A DNA stretch of 64,000 nucleotides from assembly GCF_000699445.3 (NCBI RefSeq), contig NC_067195.1:64104591-64168590 (forward strand). The letters are read 5' to 3'. A program made the translations under genes and the position numbers. This DNA comes from Schistosoma haematobium (taxonomy: Eukaryota; Platyhelminthes; Trematoda; Strigeidida; Schistosomatidae). The notes under the pieces are model-generated. The model worked only from the letters and a program-made list of their open reading frames with translations, did no database searches and had not been told where the DNA came from. Below, piece after piece: positions 9,641 through 20,390 of this stretch. Within the stretch, counting starts at the first letter, position 1, and the number at the start of each line of letters is the position of its first letter.

Positions 9641-12044
9641 GATGTTTCACTGAGAACTACATGTTGTTTCCATTATGGATTGATTTCATATGAAGAACCG
9701 TTGGAAGTCAAAGAACATTAGTATGACTCATCTATTATAATTTAATAGATCTTGGTAACGTTTTTTTCATGAATTTATGTAGGAGTGGACTAAAGGCGTT
9801 AAGATGTTTGCGAAGTATGATGTTATTCAGATTCTGAATAATAATCCCAATTTTTAACGTATTTTAACAAAGTTATAGTGTTAGCATTATAGTGTAGCAC
9901 CAGCTAGAGTGATAAATCATTTCTTCTCAATATTTATTTGTTTTACATTAGTTTCTTAAATGAAATCAGTTTGTGATTAACTTCGTTAAAATGAATAGAG
10001 TTATCATAATTGATTTGTGACTGATTATACAATAATCTGTACAAAAAGTAATGCTCTTGGCTGTTTCTGTAGTAGCAATGAAGTATATGACTAATATGCA
10101 GAAACTAACTGAGTTATTAAATTCACTTGGTAGAGTTTGTTTGAATCTTCCCAGTGATGTAATTATTCAATCTTCGGTGTCAGATATATGGGTTATGAAC
10201 ATTTCCTCACTCCAGATCATCTACAAATATTTTTTGTAAACATTTATACTACTAACAAAATGTGCTAGTATGTTAAACGTCTTACTGGCTGGAAATGCTG
10301 ACCAGACCTAACCGCTGTTTATGCAAATTTGAGGATGGCATTCTTCTAGTAGATATCTAACAGTTCTCGTTATTATTCCTTCCACTTCATTGCCGTTTCT
10401 AATCAAGAATAAATGCAGATGACAGAATATGGGTCACCTCTCGTTAATCTTTTCACATTTCCATGATATACTGTCGGTTTATTCACAAGTCATTCACATT
10501 TTTGTAAGGATATACTGTTTTTGTTTTCATCCACATGATATATTTCTCCATACTAGTGGCTGTATTCGCGTGTCAATGTGAGAGCATTTCGAGAAAGAGA
10601 GCGGACTCTTCACACCCTCGGCCACACCAAGGTATTTGTTGGCAGGTTATTATCTATACCTGTTTATCAGTCATGATTCATTAATTCCAACCATAATAAT
10701 TCCCTACAAAATAAATTTACCGCCTTACCTTTTATGTGTTAATTCTTTTTTTTACCATAAATTGTAAGATAATTGATAACGTGGCCTTTCTCTAAAAAAA
10801 ACTTCTCAACTATCGAATTGTCGGCAAATATGTTGATATTTATTAATATTTTACCGACAAATAAAGTAAACAAAGTAACAGAGACAAACATTATTGATTT
10901 TTCTATAAAATGAATTCTATAATCGAAATGTTTGTTGAATAGTGGTGTATTATTGTATATTCTGTTACAATAATATCCTTTTGTTTATTCCTTTATCTAC
11001 TTAATTGACTTTAAATATTTTGAAGTGATAAACTCTGAAGCTGAAAAGCTCAGTTTCTCGTTGGCTGGTAAATAATTTTATGGTTGATGATCCTAATAAG
11101 GTTATACAATGTTAATAAAATATCTGCTCTAATCTCTGAATTTATCACTGGTCAAACAGTTCATAAGATATTTGTCATCATGTAGCAGTGATATACTAAT
11201 ATGTTGTCTAAAATATTGACAGTCTTGTATAGATTTATAGCTTCCTAAAAATACAACATCATCTAATGTTTTTGAACTAATTTACAAGAGATATTTTAAA
11301 TAATCAGAAGTATCAAGATAACCCAGAGAATATTCAGCCTATGAACTGTGATTTCAATTTATAAATTTCCAAGTCGAATAAAGCGTTCTTATCTTCAAAA
11401 TTTAAGTTTGGTTAGTGAATTGGGGATGAGACATATAGTATAGGTGATATAAATTCTCTTCAGTCTGTATTTTTGTTAACTGACAAATGTGTAGGTCAAC
11501 AGCGTTAATTATGGGGAAGCTCTTTTTGTATTGAATAACATTGGTTAGACAGTATGGGATGCATATTGTGCATATATATGTAATTACCATTAGTTGAACA
11601 GAATATTTACACAATTTCATATTTTATGATAAGGATTTCGAAATAGATTGTCAGTCGATAATGCAATCACATTATAGTCTCTTCAACAGAACTGAAGTCT
11701 TCTAATCTCAAGCAAAACTTCATGTTTTTGATTTTAGGAAAAAGTTTAAAGAAATCAACGTTTAGGTCTTATATGTATCAGATGGTGAATTCAGTGGTCA
11801 TTTACACTTTTTTGTAATAGTTCAAAGCTAAATCAGATAGTCAACTAACACCTCTATCAACATCGTTTTAATTATATTAGTGATGACTATAAATTAAAAG
11901 GATGGAAAGACATTTTTTAAGTTGAGCTCCACCATTCATCTCCAATAATTCGAATATTTTTCAGCTATTAAGGCAAAAATGGAATGAAATCATCTCACTT
12001 TCTTAATTACCTTCATTTACAACTAACGTGATTGACTGATATTA
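9641..12044. other. AT-rich stretch with one weak exon candidate
   Basis: Mostly unrecognised. At 10.55-10.62 kb, TAGTGGCTGTATTCGCG resembles the plus-strand start of family E units and is followed by a slightly GC-richer patch (GAGCGGACTC, CCTCGGCCACACC). This may be a truncated family E piece. No duplication was found. Confidence 0.35.
10070..10239 (+). CDS. Possible exon, unidentified
   Basis: A pyrimidine-rich acceptor-like GGCTGTTTCTGTAG precedes an open frame containing KYMTNMQKLTELLNSLG, which has a more balanced composition than chance frames nearby, ending at a stop at 10237. No family was recognised and no partner exon is visible. Confidence 0.15.
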
Positions 12045-12330
12045 GCTAGACGACCACCGAAAACCAGGTTGCAACGGACATATGTTTTGTTCTAATCTGG
12101 GACCCTTTAGCAGTACGCCTCCACAATCTCATAGAATATCAAACCCAGGGATTTCATCTTTCGATGTGAGTTCTTAATCTTCAGACCGCTGAAAGGATAT
12201 TTGATGGTTAATATGTCTAATTTTCAACAATTCACGATATAACTCGACGATCTTCCATAACGGTCTTGGGATCATGGATACTTATTGGTGAAGAGTGTTA
12301 TGGTAGGAAGGAACAACTGTTTATTGATTC
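12045..12330 (-). repeat. Family A SINE, old and diverged
   Basis: Minus strand keeps traces of the B-box region (AACCCAGGGATTTC complement), the ribozyme (CTAAAGG core, ACAAAAC) and the tail. The ribozyme is dead. Confidence 0.55.
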
Positions 12331-13015
12331 CTGGTTTTCTCTGATTACCTATTATCTATTATGTAAACAATGAAACTCTGCAATGTTCACCAACCCCTCT
12401 TGTAATACTTTCACCTAAATTTAAATGCTATTCTTATGTAAACGACTTTCTTTAAGTCATATGCTGTACAAATAAGTGAATAATCATCTTTGTGAATTAT
12501 TCTCTCCTTCTTTTTAATAGACTAATAAAAGTGATTGAATAAACGGATAAGAAATACATACACAAAATACTTTATGTAACTGTTATTATTTATTTTATGT
12601 ACAAGATAATCATAACAATTCGACTGGAAAAAAAACTACACAAAACCATCATGCAATATTATTCAACTGTCTAAATAAATTAATGTGGAACCTACCACAT
12701 ACATTTTTATAAACTAGTTACGTATAGTTCAATTAATCTATTAATTCCAGATTACTAAACTAAGCATCAAACTAATTGTCTAGTTAAGTGTAATTTTAAA
12801 AAGTCGAATTAATTAAGACAAGCATAAAGAGAAATCAACTAATTAGAAATTAATTAAATACTTTAAAATGATTGTACTAATCAACAAATTTCAGTTATAT
12901 GTTGATGATTAATAGATTTAAAGTAATTATATCTTGAATACCAGGTTAGATTAGGTTAGACAAGTGATTAAGAGATTACATTAAAGTCTTGTTTTTTCAT
13001 TAATTATGTTTTTTG
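12331..13015. other. AT-rich stretch, nothing recognised
   Basis: No repeat or gene supported. Confidence 0.4.
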
Positions 13016-13019
13016 GGTG

Positions 13020-13160
13020 TAAGTGTTATTGAAACTCCGCCTGTAGCTCTTCTAGAGTTACTGCCGGTCTCAAGCCAGGGTAAAGGAGGAGGATTGGACA
13101 TGGGGTTAGCGACCTTATCCCGTAGAAAACTAACTCGCCAACCAAACGTTAACCAGAAAA
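13020..13160 (+). mobile_element. Detached RTE 5' leader fragment
   Basis: Sequence from CTCCGCCTGTAGCTCTTCTA through GGGTAAAGGAGGAGGATTGG to ACCAGAAAAATAG matches the leader of the near full-length RTE at 44.56 kb, but no endonuclease sequence follows. The RTE 3' piece 130 bp downstream has its own target duplication, so the two are separate events. Confidence 0.75.
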
Positions 13161-13274
13161 ATAGTAATAGTTATTGAAGAAAATTTATCGGGGTTTTATG
13201 CATATATCAGTATAAAGAATTCATTTCACAGAGTTAAGGAGACACATATATACTTTGAAATAGTTTTTGTCAAG

Positions 13275-13286
13275 TACTGATATCCG
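13275..13286. repeat. Target site duplication, left copy
   Basis: TACTGATATCCG, repeated at 14354-14365, brackets the RTE insertion. Confidence 0.85.
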
Positions 13287-14353
13287 CTTAGATAGGAGAA
13301 CATTATGGAAAATTCTTCGATACTATGGAGTTCCTGAGAAGATTGTCAACATTATTCGGAACTCATACGACGGAATACACTGCAAAGTGGTGCATGAAGA
13401 ACAGATGACAGATACATTACAAGTAAGGACCAGAGTCAGATAAGGATGTCTACTCTTCTCCTTTCTCTTTCTTCTGATGGTTGGCTGGATAATGAAGACC
13501 TCGACATCTGAAGGAAAGCACGGAACGGGATGGATAGCTCGGAATAAATTAGAAGATTTGGACTTCGTAGATGACCTAGCCCTTCTATTCCATACACATG
13601 GACAAATGTAGATGAAGACAAGTAGTGTAGCAGCAGCCTTTTCATCAGTAGGCCTCAAAATACACAAAGGAAAAGGAGAGATCCTCAAGCACAACACGGC
13701 GAACACCAATTCTATCACACTTGATGGAGAAGCTCTAGAAAATGTGGAATCTTTCACGTACCTAGAAAGCATCATCGATGAACAAGGAGGATCTGATGCA
13801 AACGTCAAGGCGAGGATTGGCAAAGCAAGAGCCTCATTTCTACAATTGAAGAATATGTGGAACTCGAAACAACTTTCAACCAATATCAAGGTCAGAATCT
13901 TCAAAACGATTGTCAAGACAGTTCTACAGTACGGAGCTGAAACTTCGAAAACTATTACAACCATCATCAAGATGATACATGTATTTATAAATAGTTGTCT
14001 ATGCAAGATGCTGAATGTTTGTTAGCCGGATGCCATCAGTAACAGCCTACTGTGGGAGAAGAAAAATCAGCTTCCAGCCGAAGAGGAAATTAGGAAAAGA
14101 CTTTGGAAGTGGATATAACATACATTGAGGAAATCATCAAACTGCATCACGAGGCAAACCCTGACCTCGAATCCTGAAGCTTAGGGGAAAAGCGGAAGGC
14201 CGAAGAACACATTACGTCGGGAAATAGAAGCAGAAATGGATAGGATGAATAACAACTGGAAGGAGCTAGAAAGGATTGCCCTGGACAGGGTTGGATGGCG
14301 AGTGCTGGTGGGTGGCCCATGCTCCTTCACGAGGAGTAACAGGCGTAAGTAAA
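13287..14353 (+). pseudogene. 5'-truncated RTE-clade reverse transcriptase copy
   Basis: Encodes the C-terminal half of the RTE ORF: DRRTLWK-like start, RYYGVPEKIVN-type segment, a stop in place of the codon before the GCLL motif (13440), FVDDLALLF (the catalytic box, here FVDD where relatives have FADD), a long open stretch 13612-14025 with GGSDANVKARIGKARASFLQ, then stops, WERTNQ- and [19 protein letters not shown] remnants, and the tail GGCGTAAGTAA. The catalytic region is about 45% GC against a 30% background, as in the other RTE copies. Frame is lost at several points. Confidence 0.9.
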
Positions 14354-14365
14354 TACTGATATCCG
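14354..14365. repeat. Target site duplication, right copy
   Basis: Second TACTGATATCCG, directly after the TAAGTAA tail of the RTE copy. Confidence 0.85.
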
Positions 14366-15449
14366 TTATAAAACTAAAACTAATTACTTTAACGTTGTTC
14401 TGACCGATCCTTGACTTGAAAATCCTGTACTGTATCAATCGCGGATGTGTATTGCTGAAAAGTTCAAAACTAAGGAGTGACTATTGGATGCTCCTCAGTC
14501 CTCATTGGTCCTCCAGCTAGTGTCAGTTGTTTGGGCGAACCATCCTTGAACTGCACAGACGTCTTTACGAAACACTTAGGCAAACATAAGTTTATGGGAC
14601 ATTTTTTGTTTCCAAATGATGATTATTATCGTCCTGGTAATTAAAATACAGTATTTGAAGTTCTCATTTACTGGTAAACATAAAAACAATGGATTCTTTT
14701 AATTTCCTACGTTCAGTGAACTTCGGTAGATTTAACAAAGTAGTCAGCTTATTCTCCTTGTACACAAATATTGTAGATTTCGGATAACTTTTTTGATATT
14801 TAATCGGAAGATAAGACTTTGATGATGATAATAATATATTAGCCAATAAAGGAAAGAAAATAAGATTTTGAATGGAATCGGCAAATATGACTTTTAATTT
14901 ATTGTCAGAACGAGAGCAAATAAATGACTGGTTAATATGTTTGTTAGAAGCAAAATATTACCTGGTATATGAAAAAAGTCAATGTAATGAATGTACTGTT
15001 GTTTTAATCGGTAAACGAGGTAGATCAATATAGTAATCTTGTAGAAAGTCAACATTTGAAATGTTGGAATCAACTGTTAACTGTATCATTGTCAGTTTGA
15101 AGAATTAACAGTAAACTGTCTGTTCTCCATTAACTATTTAAGTAGGTATTATTGTTTGGATAACTTTAACAATTCTGACTGTGAACTTTATCTGTGAGAA
15201 AAAGGAATTTGTATGTGACATTAACATTTATTGTTCACTATGATACACTTATTATTCATGTAAAGTCAGATAGGCCACGAACAATTATTACACAAGAAAT
15301 ACACGAGCAACAACGAACATAAATAAATTCATTTGTCTGGTGTGTTTAACTCATTCCGACCATCATGACGTGCATTAACTATATTCTGTTATGAAGCCTA
15401 CTTAGTTATATAATTCAATTACGAATTATTAATTTCTCGCACAGATTGA
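14366..15449. other. AT-rich stretch with a short family A-like scrap
   Basis: GATGTGTATTGCTGAAAAGTTC at about 14.45 kb matches the decayed ribozyme start at the window's left edge. The following 110 bp are GC-richer and look repeat-derived but I cannot classify them. The rest is unrecognised. Confidence 0.35.
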
Positions 15450-15765
15450 CATCAATTTGACCAATCGCGTTCAACCGTGTCTGTTGTGAGGCGGTTACTC
15501 ACTGGAGACATTGGTTGGTTGAAGTTAGATACTCACACCGTTGGATGTCGGCTTAGTGGTCTAGATGTTAGGCGTTCGTGCGAGAACAAATATCCTGAGT
15601 TCGAGTCCGACGTCTGAGATCGCGGATGAGCAATGCTGAGGAATTTCATACTAGGACGAAACGGCCATCCAGCGCTTCCAGGTTTTCAATGGTTGTCTAA
15701 CACTGATCCATTCATGATAACAATCTAAACTTAACAATCTCCACAACCCAATACTGATAATTATA
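15450..15765 (+). repeat. Family A SINE, near full length
   Basis: Leader with GTTGTGAGGCGGTTACTCAC, A-box region GGCTTAGTGGTCTAG, B-box-like GAGTTCGAGTCC, ribozyme with intact CTGAGGA core and GACGAAACGG but weakened stem II (AATTTC against GGAC), then tail ending ATACTGATAA. Cleavage activity is unlikely with that stem II. Confidence 0.8.
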
Positions 15766-16461
15766 AACAACAATTATGCGTATAAATGCTTTGATCACCA
15801 TTTAAGTTTTAATGTTATTCAGAAATACAATGGTTTTAATTTCATGAATACACTGAACGGTCAAAAACTGAATTTGAATTGAGTTTCTAAATGATTGGTA
15901 ATATATACTAAAGAAATGATTCAGTTTCGAAATCTCAATTCCTATAGAAAATTTATTGGGTTATAATAGAAATAATATATTTGTAAAGTCTTAATGAGTA
16001 GGAAATTCTGAGGTTTGACGACAAAGTGTAAGCCACTTCTTTAGAGAATAAAAATAAATAATAAATAAAATTAACATAAGTTTAAATACTATACAAGATA
16101 TAAGGAATATGTTATTTTTTGCATGAGACCTAACAGTGCTCAATTGTGTGTGAATGCGCGGGAAACAATTTAATATTTGTAATATGAATGACTCAGATTA
16201 GGAATATTTATATATATGTTAGTAGTATAAGACATGGATATTTAGATATTTGGTTCATATATTCAATTGATTGTAAGGCTTTCTTTTCTATTAAACATAG
16301 TAAGGTTTAGCAATATATGATAGGTTTTACCAATTGCCATTTTTTTATAGTTGAGAAATTCTTGTTGAATTACATTGATATGATTAATATCGATTTTATA
16401 ATCATTCAAGATAGCATGTACTGTTACCATCAATTTATTTTGCAGATTTTCTACTCCTACA

Positions 16462-16465
<4 letters not shown>
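15766..16465. other. AT-rich stretch with PLE-type LTR scrap
   Basis: At 15.96-16.09 kb the minus strand reads CTAAAGAAGTGGCTTACACT then TTACAAATATATTA, matching the PLE-type LTR at 31.9 kb but with the GAAAC box changed to TCAAAC. Confidence 0.5.

Positions 16466-16552
<87 letters not shown>
16466..16552. repeat. (TA)n microsatellite
   Basis: About 87 bp of uninterrupted TA. The open frame across it is an artefact of the repeat. Confidence 0.95.
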
Positions 16553-16555
<3 letters not shown>

Positions 16556-17330
16556 AGAAATTGAACTATCCTGAAATTTCGAGTCGTAGAAAGTTTACAT
16601 TTACACCAATAACATTTATAGTAGTCAACATAAAATCCATGAAGAACAAATCAACCGTATCATTTGAAATGTTACTTATTTCTATCAATAGAAACATCTG
16701 TTGTTAACAAGTTTCACCATAATTTATTTACCCGTTACTATTAGAAGAGTAATTTATTAGTATGATATATTTTTTTCATTCAAGGAAAGATAAAATTTTA
16801 CACATTTGTCATCCTTGACCCAGATAATGATAACTGAATTATACTTCAATGATTTGATTTGATTCTGAAAACAATTACATAATACATCTAGAACTGTGTA
16901 AATGATTTAAATCCTAAATTTTGAACAATTAATATCTTTAATTATTTTATTAGTGTATGAGATAGATACATCCAATATCATAAGAAGTACAATATTTGAA
17001 ATAATTGTTTCTTCGACTCAAATTATTAGGATTTAAAGTTCAGATTGAATAGTGTTACTATTATCCACAATTTGGTAGTTTAAAACTTAATTACAAAGAA
17101 AAAATATACTATGAGACAGTCTTATAGATTATTTTATCCTAACAGTTTACTTATTATATTGAAATAGGAGATCTGTTACTAGTAATTTTCCCCCATCATT
17201 TATTGATTATTTTTATCATTCATGACATTATTTCTTCCCAAATTGTTTTGTAAGAAATATGTAAAGGTGTTTGGTTACGCAATCGCATATCACATTTAAT
17301 AAATATTTTCAAATACATAAATACTTTTAC
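16553..17330. other. AT-rich stretch, nothing recognised
   Basis: No repeat or gene supported. Confidence 0.4.
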
Positions 17331-17447
17331 TTACTTACTTACTTACTTACGCCGGTTACTCCCAATGGAGCATAGGCCGCCGACCAGCATTCTCCAACCC
17401 ACTCTGTCCTAGGCCTTCTCTTCTAATTCTTACTTACTTACTCCACT
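17331..17447 (-). mobile_element. Very short RTE 3'-end copy with tetranucleotide tail
   Basis: ACTTACTTACTTACTTACTT leads into GCCGGTTACTCCCAATGGAG, the complement of the RTE 3' terminus, then about 60 bp of RTE and a second CTTACTTACTTACT run. It is a heavily 5'-truncated insertion whose tail is the (TAAG)n repeat typical of RTE ends. Confidence 0.8.
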
Positions 17448-18454
17448 TTTTAAAAATACCTTTGGAATCTATGCATAAGTTAATTATTTCAAGGTTTGTT
17501 TTTATGGATACTATTAGATAGATTTATCCCTGTCGCGATTTCTAAATTGTAACGTCAATATATAAGTGACCACTTAATACAATCTTTCCAGACTTTTTTT
17601 CACAATAATATGATTGACTTTAGATAAAAGATAAATTTGAAACAAAAAGATAGTTCAGTTGAATGAGGTCTCCTCGTGTTATATAATCAGTTTTTAAATT
17701 GATTTCACCTTTAACTTACCCTGGTAATATTCACTTACTATTCAGAGTGATGAGGTTTCAGATTTTTTTCACATTATTTGCTTTATTATTCTTTTCTCAT
17801 TTTACCCTACATTTCTAGTCTAGTTGACCTTTTATTTTTATATATAAATGTTCTTAACAAGTATATGTGTGATCAGATTGTTCGAAATGTATTGCGCTAA
17901 TATATCACCTAGTTCTGATAATCATCGTCTTCTTATTACACTACTGAAATTTAGCAAAAATCATTTTGAATTCTGTAAACCAAGGTTGTTTAATTTAGGA
18001 ATTTTAATAAAACGGTTAAATGATTCATTTGGTACTCTACATAATCTTAAAGTATATGGAATTGTAAATTGATATGAATCTAATAAGCACTGAATAAATG
18101 ATTGAATACTTTATTATAGATTTCAGTTAATGGATACTTCAAATCTTTGAAGCGATCAAATTTAAACACTAAGAATGTTAAGTTTTCAGTTAAAATGTGT
18201 TGTTTATGTTGGTTTATTGTTTATTTTCTTTAAACCATCATTTATTTTCAGTTACAACTGATAAGAGCAATTATATTCTAATCATTTATTTAGTATTGTA
18301 ATACATTAATACTTCTAATCACCAAGATCAACAATCTTATCAGATTCATAAAGTAATCAGTAAATCTCATTGAGGAATAGACATACAGTTTCATTATGAA
18401 GTTGGCATGGGTAAAGCACGAAATAATGAATAGCTTGGATACAGAAAATAGTTA
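17448..18454. other. AT-rich stretch with one exon candidate
   Basis: Apart from the candidate at 17875-18072 nothing was recognised. Confidence 0.4.
17875..18072 (+). CDS. Possible terminal exon, unidentified
   Basis: Open frame reading FEMYCANISPSSDNHRLL, later HFEFCKPRLFNLG and RLNDSFGTLHNLKVYG, then a stop; the residue mix (C, P, H, D, N, G, S spread evenly) is more protein-like than neighbouring chance frames. An in-frame stop lies just before the ATG at 17848, so if real it would start at an internal acceptor such as GTGTGATCAG (17865-17874). AATAAA occurs about 20 nt after the stop. No family was recognised. Confidence 0.25.
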   Translation, partial: RLFEMYCANISPSSDNHRLLITLLKFSKNHFEFCKPRLFNLGILIKRLNDSFGTLHNLKVYGIVN

Positions 18455-19054
18455 TGAAAAACTCTATATAGTTTGGCCGCATCACTGATAAACAAGAGGA
18501 ATCTGATGCATATGTTAAGACACAGATAGGCAAAGTAAGGGCCTCATCTCTACAGTTAACGAATATATGGAACTCAAAACAACTGTCACTCAACACCATA
18601 GTCACAATTTTAATACAAACTTCAGGAAAGTTCGATTGTACGGATCTGAAACTTGGAGAACTATCACAACTATCATCAAAATGTACAGGCATTGATAAAG
18701 AGTTGTCTCCTCGAGATACTCCATATACCTTGAAAGGACACCATCAGCGAAAACCTACTATGAGGGAGAACAAACCAGCTTTCATCTGAAGAGGAAATTA
18801 GGGAAAGACGTTGAAGACGGATAGGACATACATAATGGAAGTCATTGAACTGCATCACGAGGTAAGCGCTAACTCGGGATCCTGAAGGGGAAATGAAATG
18901 AGGAAGACGAAAGAACACATTCCATTGAGAATTGGAGGCAGACATGAAATTAATGAATAGCAACTGGAAAGAACTGAAAAGGATTGTCCAGTACAGAGTT
19001 GAATGTAGGATGCTGTTGGGCGGCCTATGCTACTTCACAAGAGGTAACAGGCGT
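18455..19054 (+). pseudogene. RTE-clade 3' fragment, diverged
   Basis: Decayed remains of the RTE C-terminal region: GATAAACAAGAGGAATCTGA (DEQGGSD-like), RIGKVR-like, TGAAACTTGGAGAACTATCA (ETWRTIT), AACAAACCAGCTTTCATCTG, then GGCGGCCTATGCTACTTCAC and AGAGGTAACAGGCG. Many frameshifts. Older than the 13.3 kb and 44.6 kb copies by eye. Confidence 0.8.
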
Positions 19055-19199
19055 TTCATTAACTTTTAGATTCAGCTTCATAGTTTTCCAACATATTATC
19101 CTGGTTGATTTCCTGTTTTCTATCAGTAACTACATATCTTGATATACTGTATTATCAGAATCATCATTCATTCACTTTTATAGTATTACAATGTGATAA

Positions 19200-19440
19200 A
19201 TCTTCTGACTGAAGCTTAAATTGGTTTCTCAAGCTCTTCTGATAACTCAAGGTTGAATCTACATGACAACTTGAACACGAGAGAAAAGGCACAAATTGTG
19301 GAAAGAACGCTTTACTCAGAGGTTAGTTCACGAACCGAAAATATAGGGTATTTATAGGATTTCAGATAGCCTTGGGCTTCTGGAAGATTCTGGAACTCTA
19401 CTGAATATAGTAGCAAGATAGCTAATCATCCAGGCAGAAA
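19200..19440 (-). repeat. Family F promoter-like repeat
   Basis: Read on the minus strand: GCTACTATATTCAGTAGAG, TTCCAGAATCTTC, CCCAAGG, then TATA box CCTATAAATACCC and CTATATTTTCGG, then TTTTCTCTCGTGTTCAAG. The same order recurs on the plus strand at 42.08-42.28 kb. The arrangement suggests an LTR or element promoter. The element class is unknown. Confidence 0.5.
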
Positions 19441-19813
19441 TGTGGCACATAAATATTTACATTCTAGATGAATTTTTGAATACATTTATTTTGTACAATC
19501 GTTGATCAGAACAGACAATCAGAGAGATGGAATAAAGGAACCGAAAAGGAAACAACAAAGCGAAAAAGATTGAAGTATGCATGTGAGCCAACTCAATTTA
19601 ACCAAGTGCGAATCGATATTCATGGTCAAATCGAGTCGAGGCAAAGCGAGGCAATGAAACGGTTAAGTGAAGGAAATTAACAAGATTCCAGCATACATGT
19701 GTATACAGACATGACTGTAATAATACAAAGATTTAGACAAATTATTATTGTTCGAATAATACTGTCTGTTGAATAAGTTAATTAAAGGGCTTGACATAGA
19801 AACCGATACTACA
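19441..19813 (-). mobile_element. Family E solo-LTR-like unit
   Basis: Minus strand begins TGTAGTATCGGTTTC and shares CTTGGTTAAATTGAGTTGGC and the ending ATGTGCCACA with the unit at 38.46 kb. AAATAAATG lies near its 3' end. No matching duplication was found at the two edges, and it abuts family F directly, so these may be parts of one larger element. Confidence 0.5.
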
Positions 19814-19869
19814 ATATCACTAAATAATTTCCAGGATTTAACATCAATTGAGCAATTTTATTATTATCA

Positions 19870-20040
19870 GAAGGGGTTTTGTGGAGATTGTTGAGATCAT
19901 GAGTCAGTTGAAGCCAGACCACCATGGAAAAACTGGAAGTAATGGACGGCCGTTTCGTCCTATTGTGGGACGGCCATCCAGTGCTTCCAGGTTTTCCATG
20001 GTGGTTTACTACAATCTCCACAAAACACGTTCTGATACTA
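19870..20040. repeat. Family A palindrome
   Basis: Left half is the minus-strand tail and half ribozyme, from TTTGTGGAGATTGTTGAGAT to GTCCTATTGTGGGA. Right half is the plus-strand copy from CGGCCATCCAGTGC to CTCCACAAAACACG. The arms CCAGACCACCATGGAAAAAC and TTTTCCATGGTGGTTTACTA are near complementary. The ribozyme core itself is missing from both halves. Confidence 0.85.
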
Positions 20041-20077
20041 ATTAACATATGCTCACTAGTGACTGGCTTCAAAAGGT

Positions 20078-20390
20078 ATATCCTGGAGTTCTAATGAGGA
20101 GCAGTGACCAGTGAAGTTCAACCGGGTCAGTTGTGAGGTAGTAACTCACTGATGACAATGGTGGATGTGTCGCTCAATTTTGTGGATTAGTTGAAGTTAG
20201 GTATTAACACCGCTGGATAGCGGCCAGCTCACTAGTCTATTGGTTGAGCGTTCACGTGGGAGACTGATATGTCCTGGGTTTGAATCTCACGAGGGGGGGT
20301 CGTGGAGCGCACTGCTGAAGAGTCCCACAATAGGACGAGACGGCCGTCCAGTACTTCAATTGACTCATGATCTTAACTGTTGAAATTTTA
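20078..20390 (+). repeat. Family A SINE, near full length
   Basis: Leader (GGTCAGTTGTGAGGTAGTAA), A-box region CCAGCTCACTAGTCTATTGG, B-box-like GGGTTTGAATCTC, ribozyme with CTGAAGA core (G8 lost) and GAGAC for GAAAC, shortened tail. It starts 40 bp after the preceding palindrome in the same genomic neighbourhood, so this spot was hit repeatedly. Confidence 0.8.

Noticed and set aside
13323..14006. 227-codon minus-strand open frame
   Set aside because: Antisense of the RTE ORF; the sense strand carries the recognisable RT motifs.
16317..16574. 85-codon open frame
   Set aside because: More than a third of it is the (TA)n microsatellite.
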